DNA from: Daphnia pulex
Taxonomy: Eukaryota > Arthropoda > Branchiopoda > Diplostraca > Daphniidae
Length of the DNA stretch: 64,000 nt
Assembly: GCF_021134715.1 (NCBI RefSeq)
Contig: NC_060024.1
Location: 11,346,001-11,410,000, forward strand
Reading direction: 5' to 3'
Shown: positions 51,172-60,971 of the stretch, piece after piece
Layout: each line of letters starts with the position of its first letter
How positions within the stretch are numbered: position 1 is the stretch's first letter
Notes under the pieces: model-generated
Seen by the model: the letters and a program-made list of their open reading frames with translations, nothing else
Told to the model about the DNA's origin: nothing
Database searches by the model: none
Position numbers and translations under genes: made by a program

Positions 51172-51762
51172 GACCATAGCGATAACGGCTATCTTAATGT
51201 TTTTAACAAAAGTTTTCCCCTTATTTCTTGTTGACGACAAGTCATTAGTTTTAAAACCCCATTTTATTTTTATGAACAGTTTTATTTCAAAGAGACGTAC
51301 AATCGTAAAAGAGGAAAAAGATTTTTTTATCACAAGTTCTTTTTTTTTTTATAGAAGGAACTAATTCTATGAAATAGCAGAACATTTCCAGATTCTTAAA
51401 AGATATTTTCTGATACCAATTACTTTTGAAGTGTTTTAAGATAATGTTTTATGAAAGTAATACAAATGTCTTCAGGCACGAAGTGTGTCAACATGGAATA
51501 TTTTGAATTGTTGACATGCCTTTCTGTTACTTAAGTTCTCAGAAAAGGTTTCAAACTTCTCATTATTATTGTCTATCACCAAAGTTGGCAAACATGCAGC
51601 TGTTGTGAGACAGGATAGTGTGGAAAGGTCTTTTTCATCTTCACCTTTTGCGATTGACTTAACAGTTAACATTTGCAGTTACCTCGTAGAAAACCAAAAT
51701 GAATAGAAAAATATTCTGAACAACAGGCAGGTTTATCTTACCAACACGTATTTTTTTATCAG

Positions 51763-53471
51763 CAATCCACTGTCCAAGTGCTGTTGCTCGGGTGCTAAAA
51801 CGGGTGAATCACTTACAGATGCCATAAACGAATGTCAAAAAGAGCTCTTCCTTCTCCTCACTGTAGAAGTTGGACTGACGTCCATTATCACCTTGGGGAT
51901 TTCGTCTCTTGTTTTGTGTGGTGCTGCGGTGGTGGCTTTTTTGGTGAAGACGAGATACAAATTTGGAGGGGAGAATATTACGTGAGTATCAAATATATTT
52001 GCCTTTGTTTGTTGGATCTTTCAATTAAGTGTTAACTGATAACGAGCTAGAGCGGATATTGCTTTTAAGTTTTATGTTTCTTTTAAACGTTTCTTCTTTC
52101 TGACGCTGCATAGCCTTTGATCATTTTCCACCATAATAAGAAGCATCAGTTTAGTTACGTTTATGCAGTCCACTGTAAGAAGCATCAGTTTAGTTACGTT
52201 TACTTTGCACATCTCTGAAGAAATTTCTCGCTTCCACTATAACGAAATTTTGGGTGATAACTGCCAGTTTCTGTTTCAGCAACAAAGCTCACTTGTTAGA
52301 TTTTGAATAATGTGTTTTTTTTTCTACTTCCGGTTTTCTCATTTCTGTCAGTAGTTTAGTAAATATTCATCTGAGGCACAAAAGAACCACATATTCGTGA
52401 TCCTCGTCAAATTTGTGGTAAAGTTCATGTTTTTTTTTGTACGTACGCGTACTTCCGGTTTCGAGAATTATCCTGAACTATATAGTTCAGGAAAAATCTC
52501 GATTTTGGCCAAATTCTGGATTTCCTTTAAACTACACCTAATCGACCCCAAATTTCACGTAGATCACGAATTTCTGGTTTATCTTGTCGACAGCTCAATG
52601 GTTAAGGAGCTATCGCTTACTTCCGGTATACTTCCGGAAAATTTGCATGAAACTAACAAGTGAGCTTTGTTCTCTGTAGAATTCTAAAGATTCCATGCTA
52701 AGCATTTCGCAAAGAGTAATGGTCTTTTTGATTACTTTTATGACTTGTGACTATTTAAGGCCAGTCCTTTAGATATTGAGTTTTGAACGTGACAAATAGA
52801 TGGCGCGAAAAAATGTTGTTTGTTGTGTCACATATGGGCTAATGGCGGTTCGTTGTCAAAAGTTCAGCTACAGCTATCTTCTTCGAAAATTACCAATGAA
52901 TTCGTTGGTAAATTGACTATATTTCCTGTGCAATTTGTTTGGCATGTGTTCTTTACCGAATATGTGTATAATAACATCATTATTTCTACTCCATTTCCAG
53001 GAAAAAATGTGAAAGGTGCATGAAGCCAGTACCGTCAACTATTGTGTTAAAAATCCTGGTATCCTACAGAATATGTCATCCAAATGACAGAGTGGTAACA
53101 ACCAATGCTAGCTTTAGTAAAGTATTGCTGGAACATAGTCTTCTCATCTTTTATTAGGATTCATCACTATTATCGGCTGAATCATTCTATGGGACTTGCC
53201 AGATCGCCAACCCAAGCATGGACCAATTTCTCATTCCATCTTCTAGAGAACCTTACATAACCGATTGGTGGTTTAGCGTGTAAGTTTACTTGTCATGTCG
53301 CTGAACTTATTTTGTTGCAGTCTTATATGTATTTAAAGTATTGTTCTGCACTTAAGTCTATCTAATTTTTAAGTTTAATTATTCTTTTAGATCATAGACA
53401 TCAAGCACATTGATGCCACAAATGATAGACAAGGTTACTTTATTTTTTATTTACAGGTTTTAGGTTTCTAA
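51763..53471 (+). CDS. partial single-span membrane protein gene (left copy)
   Basis: Three or four exons downstream of REC8 on the same strand: 51763-51981 (NPLSKCCCSGAKTGESLTDA, then a membrane span GLTSIITLGISSLVLCGAAV), 53001-53094 (KKCERCMKPVPSTIVLKILV) and 53158-about 53276 (SAESFYGTCQIANPSMDQFL, then ITDWWFS). A possible last exon from about 53394 (IIDIKHIDATNDRQG) ends at TAA 53471. The first two joins are in frame with good borders (AC|GTGAGT). No upstream exon or start codon is convincing, so the 5' end is missing or the gene is a fragment. The span plus a short Arg/Lys-containing stop-transfer (VKTRYK) resembles the end of a receptor or tetraspanin-like protein, but no family is recognised. 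The first intron hosts a transposon-like element. Confidence 0.42.
52138..52202. repeat. 26-base direct repeat, two copies (left arm)
   Basis: AAGAAGCATCAGTTTAGTTA... occurs at 52138-52163 and again at 52177-52202, separated by 13 bases. The mirror copy is in the right arm near 59941-60005. Confidence 0.8.
52281..52671. mobile_element. ~391-base non-autonomous DNA element with inverted ends (left copy)
   Basis: Ends are inverted copies of about 19 bases (AACAAAGCTCACTTGTTAG at 52281 and its reverse complement ending at 52671). The interior carries several CTTCCGG motifs and an internal palindrome (CCTGAACTATATAGTTCAGG). It has no coding capacity, and sits in the first visible intron of the membrane-protein gene. 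Its size, inverted ends and non-coding interior suggest a MITE. Target-site duplications are not clear, so no superfamily is assigned. Confidence 0.7.
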
Positions 53472-54364
53472 TGTAGCATGGTAGACTTTATGAGAAGTCA
53501 TGTTGTTTGAAGAAAAAGGACTATACAGTCGACAAGGTTCTTTGCTAACCTGTTGGCTGCTACCCTTGAATCTCCCTGTTTACTTCCTTACACTGGTCCT
53601 CTTGATTAAGGGTACTGCTTTCTGTTGCTACAACCTTGTTTGAATATTATCCAAATAAATGTTCATTTTGCTTACAGGGTAATCCTTCGCTACTGATCAT
53701 ACACCCACTTGTGAAAACCGACGAGAGAATGCTGTAATTCAAGACTGATACATTGTGTAGTTGTTAGATAAATGACAAGTGCATATCTGGGCTCCCTTCT
53801 TTTCTGTGGCCCCGTTTCCCTAACTAACCACTAACCAACGCCCGCCGGTGGTCACTCACCCGCTGTGAAACCAGGAGGAGGGGAGGGCTCTGGTCGAACG
53901 GGGACTTGGAAGGCGCATGATCCGATGAAAACTTTTGGAGGGTCATGAGTCTAACCCGGAAGCCTAGTATGACTACATCTCCCCGGAAAAACTTGCCTCG
54001 TACTTCTCTCTTCTTCTCGGTCCAGATACTTATCTCTGGGGGCCGTAGACATGTCCTATAACAGCATGTGCGATTTAAACAATGCAACCCACTACCCAAT
54101 GAAACAAATAGCCATGGTTTATGTTTTGTGGAAATCTCCGTCAGTCAAGTTACAAAGACGATGCAGATTTCCGCAAAACTAAAACATCGCTTTTTGTCTC
54201 ATTGCCGCAGCGGTGGTGGCGGGTTGCGTTTAAACTCGTGCAGAAGAAAATCGTGTTGAACCGGACGCTCTGTTTATTGAATTTTTTGAACATTTTAAAA
54301 AGAAAATAAAAATTACTTCATGTAGTGTATTTTTTTATTTATTACAGATGTTTCATGGTTAAGG

Positions 54365-54520
54365 TTTAACATTGGTTTATAGGGTTGAGGGTATAGATTT
54401 AAGGGTTGGTATGGTAGGTTGGTATGGTAGGTTTTCGGGGTTTGAAGGATTGGAAGGTATATGTTTGTGGGGTTTGGAGATTAATTGGTAGGGATACATT
54501 TGTAGGGTTATAGATTAACT
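54365..54520. repeat. degenerate GGTTGGTATGGTA-type low-complexity tract (left arm)
   Basis: Strand-biased G/T-rich tract of short irregular repeats (GGTTGGTATGGTAGG and similar). This is where the two arms differ in length: the left has an extra partial unit, a typical slippage change. Confidence 0.7.
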
Positions 54521-55219
54521 GAATTTTTATCCAAACTTGAAATATCCTCCAACATCCACCACTTTCCCTTCCCAACCCCCAAAACATGTTTATTATTTGA
54601 TTGACATAAACATCCCATATTTGTTTTTGTTGCTTCTGAACTTATAAACGGTAAACTGCAATAGTCACGATGACAATTTAACAAAATATGATGCAACTTC
54701 GGTAACACAACATCAGCACCAAGGAACGGTCAATTGAACTTGATGTAGAAAGATCTTTCACCAGCATAGGCTTCAACAACGTGCCACATCGGACAGCAAC
54801 TACGCGAACATAAAACACTCAACCTGCTATAACCAAAATGAAGTGAATTAATCTAGATGAATAAATGTCACTTTACGTTATTTACAAGAGTTAAAGCCCT
54901 CAGCTGGCTGCATCAAATCCATATGTACGTTGGGCAGCAACAAAGAAGCTCATACTTTTACCAGACTGATAATCCTATTTATAAAAAAAAAAAACTCAAT
55001 TACTATCAACTATCAAGGAAAAAATGTCTTAAATTACAAAAACAAAAATTACAGAAGTCAAAGTAAACTATGCAAACACAATCCTTCAGAATAAAAGTTG
55101 CAAAAGAACCTACAGCTAGCATACATTTACAAGGTAGGCAACTGAAAATTCTACAACAAATAAGTTAGGAGATAGTCACCGACTAACTAAGTCTGTAGTC
55201 TCACAGTTAGTTGAACATA

Positions 55220-55880
55220 TTTACCTGAATAGTTCTGAAGTGTTTCTTAAAAAATGTACAGCCGGTACAGAAAAAAGAGGAATTTATCCTTGGCATGGTT
55301 GTCCAATTTCAAAGAGCTCAATTTCACCTACATGAGGGAAGAAAATAGTTACTTATAACAGGAAATCAAATGCGGTTTTTTTTTCTTCTTTTCAGACCTG
55401 GAGTGTTACAATTCTGGCTCGGGCATCACTCAATGAGGGGAAAGAATTGAGGTAATCACTAGTTGTGATTGTGATGGGTAAATGATTGTCAATCTTTTCG
55501 TTGTTATCCAACTCTTACGGCACTCTGTGCAGAACTCTACAAACAAATAATGGTTAAAGCTTTATTAAAATATCTATTATACTACAGGGTTCTCACTTTT
55601 CAATGCTTGGCAATGTCTCTCAATAGTAAGTGGTGTCAAGTGAAGAAAGTTGGGGATCTTCATCAACTCTGCATTGGCAAATTTACTGGGTGGTGTTGCC
55701 CCCGGAACAACCCAGCCCTGATGCAAGGGCAGCAGGACACTAGCTGGATGGAAAGACCTGGCAACTGGCCTGACTGAGGGCCAGTCATACACTTTTAGAA
55801 TTTCTTCATTTTTGCGAAAGGATGTGGGATAATTAGAAATGGGACTCGTTGACACAAACTGCTGAGTGAGATTACGGAAA
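55220..55880 (-). pseudogene. mRpS35: mitochondrial ribosomal protein S35 pseudogene (left copy)
   Basis: The exon at about 55870-55600 encodes YDWPSVRPVARSFHPASVLL and ELMKIPNFLHLTPLTIERHC, clearly mRpS35 (small-subunit protein of the mitochondrial ribosome). A second exon (about 55518-55400) encodes LDNNEKIDNHLPITITTSDY and SDARARIVTLQ, but out of frame with its own start (KFCTE). A third (about 55327) gives VKLSSLKLDNHAKDKF and then degenerates. There is also a frame change near the N-terminus (PRVFRNLTQQ lacks an in-frame ATG). Remaining intron borders are recognisable, so it is a DNA-level copy. Expected to be non-functional; the working gene must lie elsewhere. Confidence 0.75.
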
Positions 55881-55973
55881 ACACGAGGTTGACAATTGCA
55901 GACATTTTATTTGACTGTTTTTTAGCAGACTAAAATACAAGAATCGCGCCATCTATGATTCACATTTACAACT

Positions 55974-56178
55974 GCGGCGGATTAAAAGTACCCGACAGTA
56001 GAACTCCATAATGCCCGACAGTAGAACTCCAATTTAAAAAATTGTTGGAGTTCTATTGTCGCGTAGTTCTACTGTCGGAAAAAGAACTCCGATTTTAAAA
56101 ATTATCTATTGTCGCGTAGTGGAGTTCAACTGTCGGGCATTGGAGTTCTATTGTCGGGTACTTTTAATCCGCCGCAGT
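55974..56178. repeat. fold-back repeat cluster at the palindrome axis
   Basis: The motif CCGACAGTAGAACTCC or its complement (GGAGTTCTATTGTCGGG) occurs about six times within 205 bases: twice in one orientation on the left, then several times in the other. The outermost sequences (GCGGCGGATTAAAAGTACCC and its complement) are part of the arms. True arm symmetry ends near 56032 and resumes near 56115, leaving a spacer of about 82 bases that itself contains copies of the motif. Confidence 0.85.
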
Positions 56179-56268
56179 TGTAAATGTGAATCATAGATGG
56201 CGCGATTCTTGTATTTTAGTCTGCTAAAAAACAGTCAAATAAAATGTCTGCAATTGTCAACCTCGTGT

Positions 56269-56929
56269 TTTCCGTAATCTCACTCAGCAGTTTGTGTCAA
56301 CGAGTCCCATTTCTAATTATCCCACATCCTTTCGCAAAAATGAAGAAATTCTAAAAGTGTATGACTGGCCCTCAGTCAGGCCAGTTGCCAGGTCTTTCCA
56401 TCCAGCTAGTGTCCTGCTGCCCTTGCATCAGGGCTGGGTTGTTCCGGGGGCAACACCACCCAGTAAATTTGCCAATGCAGAGTTGATGAAGATCCCCAAC
56501 TTTCTTCACTTGACACCACTTACTATTGAGAGACATTGCCAAGCATTGAAAAGTGAGAACCCTGTAGTATAATAGATATTTTAATAAAGCTTTAACCATT
56601 ATTTGTTTGTAGAGTTCTGCACAGAGTGCCGTAAGAGTTGGATAACAACGAAAAGATTGACAATCATTTACCCATCACAATCACAACTAGTGATTACCTC
56701 AATTCTTTCCCCTCATTGAGTGATGCCCGAGCCAGAATTGTAACACTCCAGGTCTGAAAAGAAGAAAAAAAAACCGCATTTGATTTCCTGTTATAAGTAA
56801 CTATTTTCTTCCCTCATGTAGGTGAAATTGAGCTCTTTGAAATTGGACAACCATGCCAAGGATAAATTCCTCTTTTTTCTGTACCGGCTGTACATTTTTT
56901 AAGAAACACTTCAGAACTATTCAGGTAAA
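56269..56929 (+). pseudogene. mRpS35: mitochondrial ribosomal protein S35 pseudogene (right copy)
   Basis: Mirror of the left copy. It shows the same recognisable stretches (ELMKIPNFLHLTPLTIERHC, SDARARIVTLQ) and the same frame problems in the same places. The gene copy was therefore already broken before the arms became two. Confidence 0.75.
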
Positions 56930-58671
56930 TATGTTCAACTAACTGTGAGACTACAGACTTAGTTAGTCGGTGACTATCTCCTAACTTATTTGTTGTAGAA
57001 TTTTCAGTTGCCTACCTTGTAAATGTATGCTAGCTGTAGGTTCTTTTGCAACTTTTATTCTGAAGGATTGTGTTTGCATAGTTTACTTTGACTTCTGTAA
57101 TTTTTGTTTTTGTAATTTAAGACATTTTTTCCTTGATAGTTGATAGTAATTGAGTTTTTTTTTTTTATAAATAGGATTATCAGTCTGGTAAAAGTATGAG
57201 CTTCTTTGTTGCTGCCCAACGTACATATGGATTTGATGCAGCCAGCTGAGGGCTTTAACTCTTGTAAATAACGTAAAGTGACATTTATTCATCTAGATTA
57301 ATTCACTTCATTTTGGTTATAGCAGGTTGAGTGTTTTATGTTCGCGTAGTTGCTGTCCGATGTGGCACGTTGTTGAAGCCTATGCTGGTGAAAGATCTTT
57401 CTACATCAAGTTCAATTGACCGTTCCTTGGTACTGATGTTGTGTTACCGAAGTTGCATCATATTTTGTTAAATTGTCATCGTGACTATTGCAGTTTACCG
57501 TTTATAAGTTCAGAAGCAACAAAAACAAATATGGGATGTTTATGTCAATCAAATAATAAACATGTTTTGGGGGTTGGGAAGGGAAAGTGGTGGATGTTGG
57601 AGGATATTTCAAGTTTGGATAAAAATTCAGTTAATCTATAACCCTACAAATGTATCCCTACCAATTAATCTCCAAACCCCACAAACATATACCTTCCAAT
57701 CCTTCAAACCCCGAAAACATACACCTACCATACCAACCCTTAAATCTATACCCTCAACCCTATAAACCAATGTTAAACCTTAACCATGAAACATCTGTAA
57801 TAAATAAAAAAAATACACTACATGAAGTAATTTTTATTTTCTTTTTAAAATGTTCAAAAAATTCAATAAACAGAGCGTCCGGTTCAACACGATTTTCTTC
57901 TGCACGAGTTTAAACGCAACCCGCCACCACCGCTGCGGCAATGAGACAAAAAGCGATGTTTTAGTTTTGCGGAAATCTGCATCGTCTTTGTAACTTGACT
58001 GACGGAGATTTCCACAAAACATAAACCATGGCTATTTGTTTCATTGGGTAGTGGGTTGCATTGTTTAAATCGCACATGCTGTTATAGGACATGTCTACGG
58101 CCCCCAGAGATAAGTATCTGGACCGAGAAGAAGAGAGAAGTACGAGGCAAGTTTTTCCGGGGAGATGTAGTCATACTAGGCTTCCGGGTTAGACTCATGA
58201 CCCTCCAAAAGTTTTCATCGGATCATGCGCCTTCCAAGTCCCCGTTCGACCAGAGCCCTCCCCTCCTCCTGGTTTCACAGCGGGTGAGTGACCACCGGCG
58301 GGCGTTGGTTAGTGGTTAGTTAGGGAAACGGGGCCACAGAAAAGAAGGGAGCCCAGATATGCACTTGTCATTTATCTAACAACTACACAATGTATCAGTC
58401 TTGAATTACAGCATTCTCTCGTCGGTTTTCACAAGTGGGTGTATGATCAGTAGCGAAGGATTACCCTGTAAGCAAAATGAACATTTATTTGGATAATATT
58501 CAAACAAGGTTGTAGCAACAGAAAGCAGTACCCTTAATCAAGAGGACCAGTGTAAGGAAGTAAACAGGGAGATTCAAGGGTAGCAGCCAACAGGTTAGCA
58601 AAGAACCTTGTCGACTGTATAGTCCTTTTTCTTCAAACAACATGACTTCTCATAAAGTCTACCATGCTACA

Positions 58672-60380
58672 TTAGAAACCTAAAACCTGTAAATAAAAAA
58701 TAAAGTAACCTTGTCTATCATTTGTGGCATCAATGTGCTTGATGTCTATGATCTAAAAGAATAATTAAACTTAAAAATTAGATAGACTTAAGTGCAGAAC
58801 AATACTTTAAATACATATAAGACTGCAACAAAATAAGTTCAGCGACATGACAAGTAAACTTACACGCTAAACCACCAATCGGTTATGTAAGGTTCTCTAG
58901 AAGATGGAATGAGAAATTGGTCCATGCTTGGGTTGGCGATCTGGCAAGTCCCATAGAATGATTCAGCCGATAATAGTGATGAATCCTAATAAAAGATGAG
59001 AAGACTATGTTCCAGCAATACTTTACTAAAGCTAGCATTGGTTGTTACCACTCTGTCATTTGGATGACATATTCTGTAGGATACCAGGATTTTTAACACA
59101 ATAGTTGACGGTACTGGCTTCATGCACCTTTCACATTTTTTCCTGGAAATGGAGTAGAAATAATGATGTTATTATACACATATTCGGTAAAGAACACATG
59201 CCAAACAAATTGCACAGGAAATATAGTCAATTTACCAACGAATTCATTGGTAATTTTCGAAGAAGATAGCTGTAGCTGAACTTTTGACAACGAACCGCCA
59301 TTAGCCCATATGTGACACAACAAACAACATTTTTTCGCGCCATCTATTTGTCACGTTCAAAACTCAATATCTAAAGGACTGGCCTTAAATAGTCACAAGT
59401 CATAAAAGTAATCAAAAAGACCATTACTCTTTGCGAAATGCTTAGCATGGAATCTTTAGAATTCTACAGAGAACAAAGCTCACTTGTTAGTTTCATGCAA
59501 ATTTTCCGGAAGTATACCGGAAGTAAGCGATAGCTCCTTAACCATTGAGCTGTCGACAAGATAAACCAGAAATTCGTGATCTACGTGAAATTTGGGGTCG
59601 ATTAGGTGTAGTTTAAAGGAAATCCAGAATTTGGCCAAAATCGAGATTTTTCCTGAACTATATAGTTCAGGATAATTCTCGAAACCGGAAGTACGCGTAC
59701 GTACAAAAAAAAACATGAACTTTACCACAAATTTGACGAGGATCACGAATATGTGGTTCTTTTGTGCCTCAGATGAATATTTACTAAACTACTGACAGAA
59801 ATGAGAAAACCGGAAGTAGAAAAAAAAACACATTATTCAAAATCTAACAAGTGAGCTTTGTTGCTGAAACAGAAACTGGCAGTTATCACCCAAAATTTCG
59901 TTATAGTGGAAGCGAGAAATTTCTTCAGAGATGTGCAAAGTAAACGTAACTAAACTGATGCTTCTTACAGTGGACTGCATAAACGTAACTAAACTGATGC
60001 TTCTTATTATGGTGGAAAATGATCAAAGGCTATGCAGCGTCAGAAAGAAGAAACGTTTAAAAGAAACATAAAACTTAAAAGCAATATCCGCTCTAGCTCG
60101 TTATCAGTTAACACTTAATTGAAAGATCCAACAAACAAAGGCAAATATATTTGATACTCACGTAATATTCTCCCCTCCAAATTTGTATCTCGTCTTCACC
60201 AAAAAAGCCACCACCGCAGCACCACACAAAACAAGAGACGAAATCCCCAAGGTGATAATGGACGTCAGTCCAACTTCTACAGTGAGGAGAAGGAAGAGCT
60301 CTTTTTGACATTCGTTTATGGCATCTGTAAGTGATTCACCCGTTTTAGCACCCGAGCAACAGCACTTGGACAGTGGATTG
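58672..60380 (-). CDS. partial single-span membrane protein gene (right copy)
   Basis: Mirror of 51763-53471, with the same exons, borders and membrane span (GLTSIITLGISSLVLCGAAV) and the same lack of a convincing 5' end. It follows the right REC8 copy on the same strand. Confidence 0.42.
59472..59862. mobile_element. ~391-base non-autonomous DNA element (right copy)
   Basis: Mirror of 52281-52671, with identical inverted ends (AACAAAGCTCACTTGTTAG). Its presence at the same place in both arms means it inserted before the duplication. Confidence 0.7.
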
Positions 60381-60971
60381 CTGATAAAAAAATACGTGTT
60401 GGTAAGATAAACCTGCCTGTTGTTCAGAATATTTTTCTATTCATTTTGGTTTTCTACGAGGTAACTGCAAATGTTAACTGTTAAGTCAATCGCAAAAGGT
60501 GAAGATGAAAAAGACCTTTCCACACTATCCTGTCTCACAACAGCTGCATGTTTGCCAACTTTGGTGATAGACAATAATAATGAGAAGTTTGAAACCTTTT
60601 CTGAGAACTTAAGTAACAGAAAGGCATGTCAACAATTCAAAATATTCCATGTTGACACACTTCGTGCCTGAAGACATTTGTATTACTTTCATAAAACATT
60701 ATCTTAAAACACTTCAAAAGTAATTGGTATCAGAAAATATCTTTTAAGAATCTGGAAATGTTCTGCTATTTCATAGAATTAGTTCCTTCTATAAAAAAAA
60801 AAAGAACTTGTGATAAAAAAATCTTTTTCCTCTTTTACGATTGTACGTCTCTTTGAAATAAAACTGTTCATAAAAATAAAATGGGGTTTTAAAACTAATG
60901 ACTTGTCGTCAACAAGAAATAAGGGGAAAACTTTTGTTAAAAACATTAAGATAGCCGTTATCGCTATGGTC

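Larger units (their letters stand above)
48143..56032 (+). repeat. left arm of a ~7.9 kb near-perfect inverted repeat
   Basis: Pairs with 56115-64000 on the opposite strand. Coordinate sums of matching features are 112149 near the axis and 112143 beyond about 54.4 kb. The change is explained by a 7-base length difference near 54410-54440 and a 1-base poly-T/A difference. Every long frame in this arm recurs identically in the other, apart from that indel. The outer limit is not visible, because the right arm is cut by the window end. Contents: REC8, a membrane protein fragment, a transposon-like element and an mRpS35 pseudogene. Confidence 0.97.

Noticed and set aside
54365-54520. Possible interstitial telomere repeat
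   Set aside because: Units are irregular (GGTTGGTATGGTA-like) and do not match the arthropod TTAGG repeat.
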